Shown here: piece by piece, positions 1 to 8,486 of the stretch
How the letters are laid out: each line of letters opens with the position of its first letter
Numbering within the stretch: position 1 is the first letter of the stretch
NCBI GenBank assembly: GCA_017437065.1
Contig: JAFSBX010000071.1
Location: 62,001 to 126,000, forward strand
Length of the DNA stretch: 64,000 nt
DNA from: Lachnospiraceae bacterium
GTDB taxonomy: Bacteria > Bacillota > Clostridia > Lachnospirales > Lachnospiraceae
Direction of reading: 5' to 3'
Notes under the pieces: model-generated
What the model was told of the DNA's origin: nothing
The model's input: the letters and a program-made list of their open reading frames with translations, nothing else
Database searches by the model: none
Translations under genes and position numbers: made by a program

Positions 1-190
1 TCACACTTGCAAGCGCCTCACTTGAAGTATTTGCCTCACTTCTGATTTTGGCAGATGTCGGCTTAACCTTTCCCTCTGCTGCCAGACTTTCAAACGAAGA
101 GGCGAACAGACATGCACTACAAACAAGCACACCTGACATTATTTTTACCGCACTCCACAATTTTGATACTGACCGTTTTGTGTTCTTCAT
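1..190 (-). CDS. Secreted protein N-terminus, probable SH3-type domain (cut by window edge)
   Basis: Only the first 63 codons are present; the gene runs off the left edge. The start is set by a strong ribosome site (AAGGAAGGAAGAAGG) just upstream of the ATG at 190. The protein starts with a basic stretch (MKNTKRS) and a hydrophobic segment ending in a plausible signal-peptidase site near SLAAEG, so it is probably exported. The last visible residues (KIRSEANTSSEALASV) look like the first strands of a bacterial SH3 (SH3b) domain, as found in cell-wall hydrolases. It follows purD by 79 nt with no clear terminator, so it may be co-transcribed. The SH3 call rests on about 15 residues. Confidence 0.6.
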   Translation of the reverse strand, partial: MKNTKRSVSKLWSAVKIMSGVLVCSACLFASSFESLAAEGKVKPTSAKIRSEANTSSEALASV

Positions 191-269
191 TGTACCTTCT
201 TCCTTCCTTAAGTAATCCCGCTTTCTTTATTTGGAAAGCTTTCTCCTGACTTCTCTCTTCTCTTTAGAT

Positions 270-1541
270 TTAAGCTTCGTCAATTGCCTTTCCGATATCA
301 TTTCTCATGTATTTGTTTGCAAATTCTACCCATTTTGTTGCTTCATAAGCATTAGCTCTGGCTTCTTTTAAGTCCTTACCTTTTGCCGTAATTCCTAAAA
401 CACGACCACCGTTTGTTACAATGCCTTCTTCCGCCTGCTTTGTTCCTGCATGGAAACAGTAATATCCGTCTTTTCCTTCAAAATTTTCCAAGCCTTTAAT
501 CGGAAGACCTTTTTCATAGGACAACGGATAACCGTCAGATGCTAAAACTACGCATACTGCTGCATTGTCTTCAAACTGTAAGTCTATCTTGTCCAGCGTA
601 CCGTCAATGCACGCTTCCATTACTTCAATAATGTCATTTTTCATTCTAGGCAGTACTACCTGTGCTTCCGGATCACCGAAGCGTGCATTATACTCTAACA
701 CACGAGGTCCTTTTGCTGTCAGCATAAGCCCAAAGAATATGATTCCCTTAAATTCTCTTCCTTCTGCTGCCATAGCATCTACAGTTGCCTGATAAATGTA
801 TTTTTTACAGAATTCATCTACTTCTTCTGTATAGAAAGGACTCGGAGAGAATGTTCCCATACCTCCTGTATTTAAACCCTGATCACCATCTTTTGCACGT
901 TTATGATCCTGTGCGGAAGTCATGGTCTTAATTGTTTTTCCATCTACATAAGATAAAACAGACACTTCTCTTCCTGTCATGAATTCTTCAATGACAAGAC
1001 GATTTCCTGCAGAACCGAACTGTTTATCCAGCATAATGGATTTTACGCCTTCCTTTGCTTCTTCTAAAGTATTACAGATAAGCACGCCTTTTCCGAGTGC
1101 CAGTCCGTCTGCTTTTAATACGATTGGAAGCTCTGCTGTTTCTAAATAAGCAATTGCTGCATCTGCATCATCAAAAGTTTCATATGCAGCAGTCGGAATA
1201 TTATATTTTTTCATGAGGTCTTTGGAAAATGCTTTACTTCCCTCTAAAATAGCTGCATTTTTCTTTGGTCCGAATGCACGAAGTCCTGCATTGTTTAATT
1301 CGTCTACAAGACCGCCTACTAACGGGTCATCCATTCCTACGATAGTTAAATCAATTTCTTTTTCTTTCGCAAATGCTACGATTTTATCGAATTCCATAGC
1401 ACCGATTGGTACACATTCAGCAATCATTCCGATTCCTGCATTTCCCGGTGCACAATAAATTTTATCTACTTTAGAGCTTTTTGCCACACTTGTTGCTATT
1501 GCGTGTTCTCTTCCGCCACTTCCTACTATTAAAACCTTCAT
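270..1541 (-). CDS. purD: Phosphoribosylamine--glycine ligase
   Basis: Cytosolic ATP-grasp enzyme that joins glycine to phosphoribosylamine to give GAR, the second step of purine synthesis. The N-terminal GSGGREHAIA motif, the ATP-grasp core (KADGLALGKGV) and the GGMGTFSPSP and NARFGDPE motifs are all present, and the 423-aa length is normal. I chose the inner ATG at 1541 (MKVLIVGSGG) because GGAGG lies 11 nt upstream; the open frame extends six codons further, but that ATG overlaps the ribosome site. It is the last pur gene of the purE-purM-purN-purD operon, 41 nt after purN. Confidence 0.96.
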   Translation of the reverse strand: MKVLIVGSGGREHAIATSVAKSSKVDKIYCAPGNAGIGMIAECVPIGAMEFDKIVAFAKEKEIDLTIVGMDDPLVGGLVDELNNAGLRAFGPKKNAAILEGSKAFSKDLMKKYNIPTAAYETFDDADAAIAYLETAELPIVLKADGLALGKGVLICNTLEEAKEGVKSIMLDKQFGSAGNRLVIEEFMTGREVSVLSYVDGKTIKTMTSAQDHKRAKDGDQGLNTGGMGTFSPSPFYTEEVDEFCKKYIYQATVDAMAAEGREFKGIIFFGLMLTAKGPRVLEYNARFGDPEAQVVLPRMKNDIIEVMEACIDGTLDKIDLQFEDNAAVCVVLASDGYPLSYEKGLPIKGLENFEGKDGYYCFHAGTKQAEEGIVTNGGRVLGITAKGKDLKEARANAYEATKWVEFANKYMRNDIGKAIDEA

Positions 1542-1582
1542 GTTAACTTTTTCCTCCATGCATATGATAAACTGTCTGCTTT

Positions 1583-2206
1583 CTATGCTTTTACCACTTT
1601 TCCGTCTGTTACTTTGATTTGTCCGTTTGCAATTGCATCAATTGCTTTCGGTAAAATAATCCACTCTGCCTGTTCCATTACACGTTTTTGTAAAACTTCC
1701 GGCGTATCACCATCTTCTACCATAACCGGTTTCTGATAAATAATTGGACCGGTATCGGTTCCTTCGTCTACAAAATGTACCGTAGCTCCCACAACTTTGA
1801 CACCTCTGTCCAGTGCCGCTTCGTGAACTTTCAATCCATAATAGCCTGTACCACAGAAGGCTGGAATCAGGGACGGATGAATGTTGATAATACGATTCGT
1901 ATATTTCTGTATCATTTTCTCCGGAATCACTACTAAAAATCCGGCAAGTACAATCAAGTCCGGATTTAATTCTTCCATTTTTGCAAGAAATGCTTCGTTA
2001 AAAGCTTCTCTATTTTCATAGCTTTTCGGAGAAATACAGAAAGAAGGTATTCCTGCTTTCTGTGCTCTCTCTAATGCGTAAGCGTTCTGATTATTACTGA
2101 TAACACCTGTAATTTTTGTATTTGTTATCTGTCCGTTAGAAACCGCATCCATAATTGCCTGTAAGTTAGTTCCGCCACCGGATACACAAACTACAATATT
2201 TAGCAT
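1583..2206 (-). CDS. purN: Phosphoribosylglycinamide formyltransferase (10-formyl-THF dependent)
   Basis: Transfers a formyl group from 10-formyltetrahydrofolate to GAR, the third step of purine synthesis. The 207-aa protein carries the phosphate-binding GGGTNLQAI near the N-terminus, the catalytic Asn/His segment [10 protein letters not shown] and the downstream Asp in [13 protein letters not shown], all characteristic of PurN. Its ATG overlaps the purM stop codon by 7 nt (ATGCTAA) and its ribosome site AAAGGAG lies inside purM, so the two genes are translationally coupled. The formate-dependent alternative PurT is an unrelated ATP-grasp enzyme and is ruled out. Confidence 0.96.
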   Translation of the reverse strand: MLNIVVCVSGGGTNLQAIMDAVSNGQITNTKITGVISNNQNAYALERAQKAGIPSFCISPKSYENREAFNEAFLAKMEELNPDLIVLAGFLVVIPEKMIQKYTNRIINIHPSLIPAFCGTGYYGLKVHEAALDRGVKVVGATVHFVDEGTDTGPIIYQKPVMVEDGDTPEVLQKRVMEQAEWIILPKAIDAIANGQIKVTDGKVVKA

Positions 2207-3225
2207 AATGTAACTCCTTTTTCACCTGCTTCGCAGTTTCCTACGATGTAAGGTGTGTCGCCTGCTGCTTTGATTGCTTCCATAGTTTTGTCTACGTCTG
2301 CCTTATCCACTGCAACAATCATACCAAGTCCCATATTGTATGTGTTGTACATCATTTCGTCTGTGATGCCGCCTTTTTCCTGAAGTAATTTGAAGATAGC
2401 CGGTACTTCATAGCTGTCTTTCTTTACTACTGCATGAATTCCGTCAGGAAGCATTCTCGGAATATTTTCATAGAAACCACCACCTGTAATATGGCTGCAG
2501 GCTTTTACAGTCACACCTGCATCTTTAATGGATTTCAATGCTTTTACATAAATTCTTGTAGGCTCAATTAATGCTTCACCTAAAGTTTTTCCAAGTTCAT
2601 CATAATATGTATCTAAGCTTTCTTTTGTCATTTCGAAAACTTTTCTTACTAAAGAGAAACCATTACTATGTACACCGGAGGATGCCATACCGATTAACAC
2701 ATCTCCGTCTTTTAAATCTTTTCCTGTAATTAAATCTTTTTCATCAACTACGCCTACTGCAAAACCTGCCAAATCGTATTCATCTTCCGGCATTAATCCC
2801 GGATGCTCTGCCGTTTCACCGCCGATTAAAGCAGCTCCTGACTGTAAACAGCCTTCTGCAACACCTTTTACGATGGTTGCAATTTTTTCAGGATAGTTTT
2901 TACCGCATGCGATGTAATCTAAGAAAAATAACGGTTCACCACCTGCACATGCAATATCATTTACACACATAGCAACCGCATCAATACCGATTGTATCATG
3001 TTTGTCCATTAAAAATGCTAATTTTACTTTTGTACCGCATCCGTCTGTACCGGACACTAACGTAGGTTTTTCCATATTTTTAATTTTCTCCAGGGAGAAT
3101 GCACCTGAAAATCCGCCTAAACCGCCTAATACTTCCGGTCTCATTGTTTCTTTTACATATTTTTTCATTAATTCTACTGATTTGTAACCAGCTTCAATAT
3201 CTACACCAGCGTTCTTGTAATCCAT
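2200..3225 (-). CDS. purM: Phosphoribosylformylglycinamidine cyclo-ligase (AIR synthetase)
   Basis: ATP-dependent ring closure of FGAM to AIR, the fifth step of purine synthesis. The 341-aa protein begins [13 protein letters not shown] and contains TDGCGTK and GGETAEHPG, hallmarks of the PurM/ThiL/SelD fold. An upstream in-frame ATG at 3255 exists, but AGGAGG sits directly before the ATG at 3225 and the family starts there. It sits between purE (131 nt upstream) and purN (7-nt overlap). The other pathway genes (purF, purL, purC, purB, purH) are not in this window, so this is a partial operon. Confidence 0.96.
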   Translation of the reverse strand: MDYKNAGVDIEAGYKSVELMKKYVKETMRPEVLGGLGGFSGAFSLEKIKNMEKPTLVSGTDGCGTKVKLAFLMDKHDTIGIDAVAMCVNDIACAGGEPLFFLDYIACGKNYPEKIATIVKGVAEGCLQSGAALIGGETAEHPGLMPEDEYDLAGFAVGVVDEKDLITGKDLKDGDVLIGMASSGVHSNGFSLVRKVFEMTKESLDTYYDELGKTLGEALIEPTRIYVKALKSIKDAGVTVKACSHITGGGFYENIPRMLPDGIHAVVKKDSYEVPAIFKLLQEKGGITDEMMYNTYNMGLGMIVAVDKADVDKTMEAIKAAGDTPYIVGNCEAGEKGVTLC

Positions 3226-3318
3226 TTTGTCCTCCTTCTGTATATTGCAAATCACTGCAATATTGCATAAATGAATAAGTCAAATTTTGTTCAACTTATC
3301 CTCTTTATTATTTCATCA

Positions 3319-3356
3319 TTTAATTTCGTCTTGTAAATTTAATTTCATCAGGTAAA
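3319..3356. repeat. Two-copy 19-bp tandem repeat between purE and purM
   Basis: Positions 3319-3337 and 3338-3356 are adjacent copies of a 19-bp unit (TTTAATTTC, then C-rich variable bases, then GTAAA) differing at three positions. The second copy ends at the base before the purE stop codon. A shorter related stretch precedes them. AT-rich slippage is the simplest origin; I see no gene here and no terminator. Confidence 0.6.
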
Positions 3357-3857
3357 TTAGTAGTTTTTATATCCTACTTCCTGTAAATGAGCATCTTTTT
3401 TCTCTACAGCTTCTTTTAATCCTTTAGAATATTCTTTTAATTTAGCAAGAAGCTCTGCATCGGATGTAGCAAGAATTTTAGCTGCTAAAAGTCCTGCATT
3501 GGCACCACCGTTAATTGCTACGGTTGCAACCGGAATTCCGGAAGGCATCTGTACGATAGAATATAAAGAATCTCTTCCTCCTAAAGATGTTGTATGCATC
3601 GGAATACCGATAACCGGCATCGGGAAGATTGCCGCACACATACCAGGCAGATGTGCTGCCATACCTGCTCCTGCAATAATTACTTTAAAGCCCTTTTCTT
3701 CTGCTGTATTTGCATATTCAAAAAATACATCCGGCTCTCTGTGAGCAGAAATGATTTTCATTTCATAAGAAATACCAAGCTCCTCTAAAATATCTGCTGC
3801 TTTCGCCATTACCGGCATGTCTGAATCACTACCCATGACAATTCCAACCTGTGCCAT
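3357..3857 (-). CDS. purE: N5-carboxyaminoimidazole ribonucleotide mutase (class I PurE)
   Basis: Converts N5-CAIR to CAIR in purine synthesis. The 166-aa protein has the MGSDSDMPVM substrate loop, the catalytic-region motif SAHREPD and the glycine-rich GAGMAAHLPGM segment. Length and motifs fit the bacterial class I mutase, which needs PurK to make N5-CAIR; no purK is in the window. A good ribosome site (AGGAGG) precedes the ATG. It is the first gene of the pur operon, and a sigma-A-type promoter lies about 110 nt upstream. Confidence 0.95.
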   Translation of the reverse strand: MAQVGIVMGSDSDMPVMAKAADILEELGISYEMKIISAHREPDVFFEYANTAEEKGFKVIIAGAGMAAHLPGMCAAIFPMPVIGIPMHTTSLGGRDSLYSIVQMPSGIPVATVAINGGANAGLLAAKILATSDAELLAKLKEYSKGLKEAVEKKDAHLQEVGYKNY

Positions 3858-3967
3858 TTTTCCTCCTATTCCTGCACCTTTACTGTTTTCAATACATTCA
3901 GGTACAGCTCTCTTTTTATTTTATGTGCTTTTTCAACACATATTTACATTTTCAAATTAACAGTAAT

Positions 3968-3996
3968 AGTTTACTAAACTTTTACAATCCGTGCAA
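3968..3996 (-). promoter_or_regulatory. Probable sigma-A promoter of the purEMND operon
   Basis: On the minus strand, TTGCAC (3991-3996) and TAAACT (3968-3973) are separated by exactly 17 nt, leaving a leader of about 100 nt before purE. I looked for a purine riboswitch in the leader and did not find its conserved loop bases. Confidence 0.55.
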
Positions 3997-4054
3997 CACT
4001 GTATTGCAAAGAATTAAAGAATTTAATTATGTTGTGTTAATCTTTATTGTTTTG

Positions 4055-6124
4055 TTAATCTTTTTCAAAAGGTTTATTTAATTCCTCACAGCCTGCCAAT
4101 ACAAATCTTCCGTTTTCAATAATGGTTAATTCTTCGCCTTCTTTTGTAACTGCAAACAGTCTTCCCAATTCATCATAAGGAATCGTGATATCTGTATGAC
4201 AGTTAAAATATGCTTTCGATATATCTGTTTTTCGATATTCGGAAACCAATTCATTTTCTCTTGCAATCAGTTCTTTTCCATCCGGATTGTATACCTTTAT
4301 CTCTTCCGCATGAGAATAACAGGTGTCACCAACTGCAAAATGCGGTCCCATTTTTTCTGCAATCAGAATCGGTAACTTATCGGCTATCTGGTACTTCTCT
4401 GCAACCACATAAGCTGTAGTGTTTGTTCCGATGGCAAACTCGCCAAGTGGTAATGTGTCATGATGGAATAAAACATTGTCTTTAATATATTTCTTATTTT
4501 CTTCCTCTGTATCAAAATTTGTACAGCGGTAATCCGTAACCATACCATCTGTAAATTCTACTTCTAAATTCCGATATTCCAGTTCATTCAGAAATACTCT
4601 GCTCACATGCAAAGTACCGTTTGTTCCTTTCAAAAGCGGTGATGTGAACACTTCTCCTACCGGAATATTTACATCTGCAACGCAGTTTTCAAAGTTAGAT
4701 TCCTTTTGGGGATGCTTTAACTCGTGCAGTTTTACGGTCAGGTTGGTTTTATTTCCTTTCATCCCCTGAATTACCACATGGTCGGCTTTATCCAGACAAT
4801 CAATAATGTTCTGTTGGATTGTTTGATATAGTTTGTAATCCAATGTGTTGATACGGACAATTTCATCAAAAATTTCAGAATAGTTATCTCCTACCTCCGG
4901 TGTCGGGAATGCGATAATGGTAAAACTGCGTTCCTCTCCTTTGATATATTCGTTGACAATGCTTCCTGCCGCGGAAGCAAATTCTACTGAAAGCTTCTGT
5001 TGTTCTTCGGAAAGCTTACATGCATTTTCTTTAAATTCCGGTGCAAACGGTGTTTCACCGAACGTTTCTAAAACCGCAGGACCACCGAATACTGCTGCCA
5101 TTTCTTTTCGCTTTTCATAGCCGTTTCGTAACACTTCAAGTCTTCTGTTAATATACTGCTTGTCCATGAAAAGCGCGGCATCATCTTTATGGTCGAAATC
5201 ATACTGTTTGTTCGGAATCGCGCCGAAATATCCGGCTTTGTTTACTCCGGCACCTGCCCTGTATATCGTTGACTGCAAGCCAATTTTTTCAAAATTCCGA
5301 ACTGCCTGACGTATCATTCTTTCAAACCCAAGACTGAAACGTACCGCGACCGTTTTCTTTTTAGTAATATCTTTATTCGTAACTTCAAAGCCGATTCGAT
5401 AGCCTTCGGTATAAGTTTCTGCCATCAGCTTGATTTTTTCTTCCGGCATGGAAAGAAGATGCTTTGCCGTTTCTAATTCATTATCTGTAATATATTCTCC
5501 AAAACGGTATAAATAGCGTAAATCGGATAAATCACTTTCCATAATAATTTTTCTGGCAAAAGAATGTTCCGGATTAATCTGTTTTTCGATGTTTTCCTCT
5601 GTCATCTCTTCCGAATAATCACTCATAAACCAGTAAATGATTTGTTCCAGTTCTTTTTTATCCGGTTTCTTTGCTTCCTCCTGTGCATATACACAGGCAT
5701 TATATACTTCCAAAAACAGTTCCATACGAATAAGCATTTCTTCCTTTTTCTGTTCATAAGCATACGGAATCATTTCTCTAAGTTTTGTATAAAGATAAGA
5801 AAATAATTGTCCGTATTCGCCTAATTTTTCTACGGCAAAATCCGGATTTCCATAAGATTTTTCATAATGTCCGGGCAAAATATCTTCGTACAGTTCTTTG
5901 TTTTTTTCTGCAAGAGTATTCATATCAGCTTCCTTATACGCACTGCTTCCTACCCATTCATAGGTATCTTTTATCATCAGAATAAACGTGGCACATTTTT
6001 TAAAGTAATCCTGCATATTTTCTGCTATTGTTTCTTCTGTAATAATTTCTGCCACTCTTTCTACTGCTAATTCAAAACGTTCCTCTATCATTTTATTAAC
6101 CATGCCTTTCTTATCATCATTCAC
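4055..6124 (-). CDS. M29-type aminopeptidase with long N-terminal extension
   Basis: Predicted metallo-aminopeptidase of the AmpS/PepS/aminopeptidase T family (MEROPS M29). The C-terminal half has the family's metal-ligand segments in order: Glu in GEVFTSP, Glu in LGEFAIGTNT, His in EKMGPHFAVGD, Tyr/His in TCYSHAEE, and His-Thr-Asp in CHTDITIPYDELG. Typical M29 enzymes are about 400 aa; this one is 689 aa, with about 280 extra, mostly helical and acidic residues at the N-terminus whose role I cannot name. The start is uncertain: MNDDKK (6124), MVNKM (6100) and MIEERF (6088) are close together and no ribosome site clearly decides. It is transcribed alone, between purE and a small membrane protein. 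Confidence 0.85.
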   Translation of the reverse strand: MNDDKKGMVNKMIEERFELAVERVAEIITEETIAENMQDYFKKCATFILMIKDTYEWVGSSAYKEADMNTLAEKNKELYEDILPGHYEKSYGNPDFAVEKLGEYGQLFSYLYTKLREMIPYAYEQKKEEMLIRMELFLEVYNACVYAQEEAKKPDKKELEQIIYWFMSDYSEEMTEENIEKQINPEHSFARKIIMESDLSDLRYLYRFGEYITDNELETAKHLLSMPEEKIKLMAETYTEGYRIGFEVTNKDITKKKTVAVRFSLGFERMIRQAVRNFEKIGLQSTIYRAGAGVNKAGYFGAIPNKQYDFDHKDDAALFMDKQYINRRLEVLRNGYEKRKEMAAVFGGPAVLETFGETPFAPEFKENACKLSEEQQKLSVEFASAAGSIVNEYIKGEERSFTIIAFPTPEVGDNYSEIFDEIVRINTLDYKLYQTIQQNIIDCLDKADHVVIQGMKGNKTNLTVKLHELKHPQKESNFENCVADVNIPVGEVFTSPLLKGTNGTLHVSRVFLNELEYRNLEVEFTDGMVTDYRCTNFDTEEENKKYIKDNVLFHHDTLPLGEFAIGTNTTAYVVAEKYQIADKLPILIAEKMGPHFAVGDTCYSHAEEIKVYNPDGKELIARENELVSEYRKTDISKAYFNCHTDITIPYDELGRLFAVTKEGEELTIIENGRFVLAGCEELNKPFEKD

Positions 6125-6178
6125 ATTAATAATATGAATAAACTTCGCAGAATATTTTCATTCTACAAAGATGCAATT

Positions 6179-6499
6179 TTAAATAAAATTTCCTACATAA
6201 ATAATGCAAATGATACTGATTACAGCCAACGCATTCGTAACTATTCCAATATAGGAAAATAAGTAAAACTTATCCTTCTCCAACTTTGATAAAATGCCAA
6301 GTACAAGTCCGGTAACAGAAAAAATTGCTGCTAAAAGTCCTGTCATTCCGTAACCTACCATTGCTTCGCCACCCGCCAAAAAAGTATAGTAGATAGCAGC
6401 AACTAATGCACCAAGACTAATCAGTCCTAAAATTGTCGACATAATTGACTTTTCCGAATATCGTTTGTTTGTAAAAATATAGTTTTTTCTTAAATTCAT
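6179..6499 (-). CDS. Small three-helix membrane protein (DUF6142-like)
   Basis: A 106-aa protein with three predicted membrane helices (about residues 20-42, 47-70 and 80-104). The short basic N-terminus (MNLRKNYIFTNKRYSEKSIMST) resembles a family of small Lachnospiraceae membrane proteins that I recall as DUF6142; I cannot verify that here. No enzymatic motif is visible and the function is unknown. The downstream M29 gene begins 55 nt after its stop, so the two may be co-transcribed. Confidence 0.7.
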   Translation of the reverse strand: MNLRKNYIFTNKRYSEKSIMSTILGLISLGALVAAIYYTFLAGGEAMVGYGMTGLLAAIFSVTGLVLGILSKLEKDKFYLFSYIGIVTNALAVISIICIIYVGNFI

Positions 6500-6622
6500 A
6501 GTTTTTCCTTAATGCCTCCACTGAACATTTTATCGATTTTCAAGGCATACATTCATACTTCATTTTCTTCAACTAACCATCAAACATCATCAGGCTTTGC
6601 AAGCCCCTTATTGCACTCTAAA

Positions 6623-6648
6623 TGGGCACCCCTCTACAGGAATGCCCA
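6623..6648 (-). terminator. Stem-loop after the 50-aa ORF
   Basis: TGGGCA and TGCCCA pair around a CCCC...GG inner stem, 8 nt after the stop codon of the 50-aa gene. On the minus strand only ATTT follows; the better T-run (ACTTTTTC) lies on the plus strand. It is therefore a weak terminator for the upstream gene, or one that acts in both directions. Confidence 0.5.
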
Positions 6649-6655
6649 CTTTTTC

Positions 6656-6808
6656 TTAGAATAATATTTTTGACTTACCGGATAATAATTTAGAACCACC
6701 GATAATAAGCAGAACTCCGCTCACAACTCCGACTACCAATGTAACGACTCCGACTGCAATATTCATTGCACCCGTACCGCGCATTGTTTTATACACCTTT
6801 TCTTCCAT
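6656..6808 (-). CDS. 50-aa single-helix membrane protein
   Basis: A short gene missed by length filters. The ATG at 6808 has GGAGG 11 nt upstream. The 50-aa product starts MEEKVYKTMRGTGAMN, continues with one hydrophobic helix rich in Val and Gly (about residues 17-37) and ends in a basic tail (SKLLSGKSKILF). A stem-loop follows the stop. It lies between pyrE and the 106-aa membrane protein on the same strand. No function can be assigned; ribosome site, composition and downstream hairpin argue that it is real. Confidence 0.65.
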   Translation of the reverse strand: MEEKVYKTMRGTGAMNIAVGVVTLVVGVVSGVLLIIGGSKLLSGKSKILF

Positions 6809-6878
6809 CTTGTACGGTTCCTCCATTCTTTCATGCCATGCAACCGTGATGCTTATTCACCGTTTACACTTCCTGCTT

Positions 6879-7553
6879 TTATTTTACTCCGTACTGAGCG
6901 TAGTATTCGTCAATAGAAGCTTTTAATGTATCGTCAATATAAACTTTTCCGTTGTATGGTTTGTTGTATAAATGCTCGATTACATCTGCCATAGATACAA
7001 TGGCATTTGCATCGAAACCATATTTTTCTTTAATTTCTTCTAATGCACTCTTTTCGCCTTTTCCTTTTTCCATACGGTTCAGGGACACCATAAGACCTAA
7101 GATTTTTACATCACCCTGTGCCTGAATAATTGGGAAAGTCTCTTCGATGGATTTACCGGATGTGGTTACATCTTCAATGATTACCACTCTGTCACCATCT
7201 TTAATCGGGCTTCCGAGTAAAATTCCGGCATCACCATGATCTTTTTCTTCTTTTCTGTTGGAGCAGTATTTGATTTCTTTTCCGTAAAGTTCACTGAAAG
7301 CCATTGTTGTTGCAACACTTAATGGGATTCCTTTGTAAGCCGGTCCGAAAAGTACGTCAAAATCATCACCGTAGTTGTCGTGAATAGCTTTTGCATAGTA
7401 CTGTCCTAATTTTCTGAGCTGGGTTCCTGTTACGTAAGAACCGGCGTTCATGAAAAATGGGGACTTTCTTCCACTCTTTAATGTGAAGTCACCGAATTTT
7501 AATACGTTACTGTCTACCATAAATTCTATAAATTCCTGCTTATATTGTTCCAT
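6879..7553 (-). CDS. pyrE: Orotate phosphoribosyltransferase
   Basis: Adds the phosphoribosyl group of PRPP to orotate to form OMP in pyrimidine synthesis. The PRPP-binding loop, residues 121-135 (DRVVIIEDVTTSGKS), is intact and the N-terminal FGDFTLKSGRKSPFFMN segment is typical. The 224-aa length is normal. AGGAGG precedes the ATG and a strong promoter lies about 70 nt upstream. The partner enzyme gene pyrF is also in this window but 26 kb away, so the pathway genes are dispersed. Confidence 0.96.
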   Translation of the reverse strand: MEQYKQEFIEFMVDSNVLKFGDFTLKSGRKSPFFMNAGSYVTGTQLRKLGQYYAKAIHDNYGDDFDVLFGPAYKGIPLSVATTMAFSELYGKEIKYCSNRKEEKDHGDAGILLGSPIKDGDRVVIIEDVTTSGKSIEETFPIIQAQGDVKILGLMVSLNRMEKGKGEKSALEEIKEKYGFDANAIVSMADVIEHLYNKPYNGKVYIDDTLKASIDEYYAQYGVK

Positions 7554-7622
7554 TTTATGAAATCCTCCTTATTTTAAGCCGTTTGTAGGCATATTAAAAA
7601 ATAGGCATAAATATACTGTTTT

Positions 7623-7651
7623 AGTATACTACCAAATTCTTTTTCTTTCAA
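7623..7651 (-). promoter_or_regulatory. Probable sigma-A promoter of pyrE
   Basis: TTGAAA (7646-7651) and TATACT (7623-7628) on the minus strand with a 17-nt spacer. The leader to the pyrE start is about 65 nt, too short for a typical PyrR attenuator, and none is seen. Confidence 0.65.
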
Positions 7652-7739
7652 CTGCAAAAAAATGCACCTACAACCATCACCTATAGTGTCGATTATTAAA
7701 AACTGCTATACAAAAAAAGCATCTGAAGATAATAGCGCC

Positions 7740-8486
7740 CTATAACACCTTTGTCCCCCACAACACAATACACGCTGCCAATGGTACGGTAACCGTATCT
7801 AACCCCTTTTTCGTAAAAAGCTCCGTAAAGGTTGCCACAATGCCAACTACCAATGCAAGCACCATAGAACTATACCATGAAAAATCCGTCATTACCGCCA
7901 GTGATATCCATGTACACCCTACAGAAGTCAGCCACATTCCAATACTGCCTTCTACTGATTTCACCCCTTCTATCATCTTACCCTGCAGCTTATGCTTTCC
8001 AAATTTTTTACCTACGATTGCTGCCACTCCATCCCCGGGTCCCCATGCCATAATAGACGTAACTGCAATATATTTGTATTCCTCACCCAAAACGCCCCAA
8101 AAAACTGCAAGAAATATTGTCATCAGTCCAAACAATAATACAAAACTGACAATTACTTCATGTTTTGCCTTTTCTACAAACAGCCTTTTATAAAAAGTCA
8201 ACCGCTCCGCCAAATGCAATGCCACAATGACAATAACCAAAAATATCACTTCTACACAAACAGCCATCCACGCGTTATCTGTACCAATGACTAACGGCAA
8301 AATAGAAGTAAACGCAACAAAATGTAACAATTTTCTAAAAATGTAGTCCGGTACTTTAGTAGCAAAACGTACAATAATTAACATAATCGCAAGCACTGCA
8401 ATATACGCTATATAAATACCGAATAATTTTAAAACGTCTCTTAAAAACACCATATCCATCTTTTCCATATTATTTATGAAAATCAT
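7740..8486 (-). CDS. Phytol/dolichol (polyprenol) kinase-like membrane protein
   Basis: Integral membrane protein of the family that includes phytol kinase, the SEC59 dolichol kinase and CDP-diglyceride synthetase-like enzymes. The signature is GPGDGVAAIVGKKFGKHKL followed by KSVEGSIGM, preceded by a helix-rich region with FRKLLHF. About seven helices are predicted. The reaction would be CTP-dependent phosphorylation of a lipid alcohol, but the substrate is unknown. I chose the ATG at 8486, which overlaps the upstream stop codon as ATGA; the open frame extends to 8621 but that part lies inside the TSUP gene. ATGs at 8468 and 8459 are alternatives. It is coupled to the TSUP gene. Confidence 0.75.
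   Translation of the reverse strand: MIFINNMEKMDMVFLRDVLKLFGIYIAYIAVLAIMLIIVRFATKVPDYIFRKLLHFVAFTSILPLVIGTDNAWMAVCVEVIFLVIVIVALHLAERLTFYKRLFVEKAKHEVIVSFVLLFGLMTIFLAVFWGVLGEEYKYIAVTSIMAWGPGDGVAAIVGKKFGKHKLQGKMIEGVKSVEGSIGMWLTSVGCTWISLAVMTDFSWYSSMVLALVVGIVATFTELFTKKGLDTVTVPLAACIVLWGTKVL

Noticed and set aside
3858-4054. Purine riboswitch upstream of purE
   Set aside because: The conserved loop bases of the purine aptamer are absent; only a promoter and plain leader are seen.
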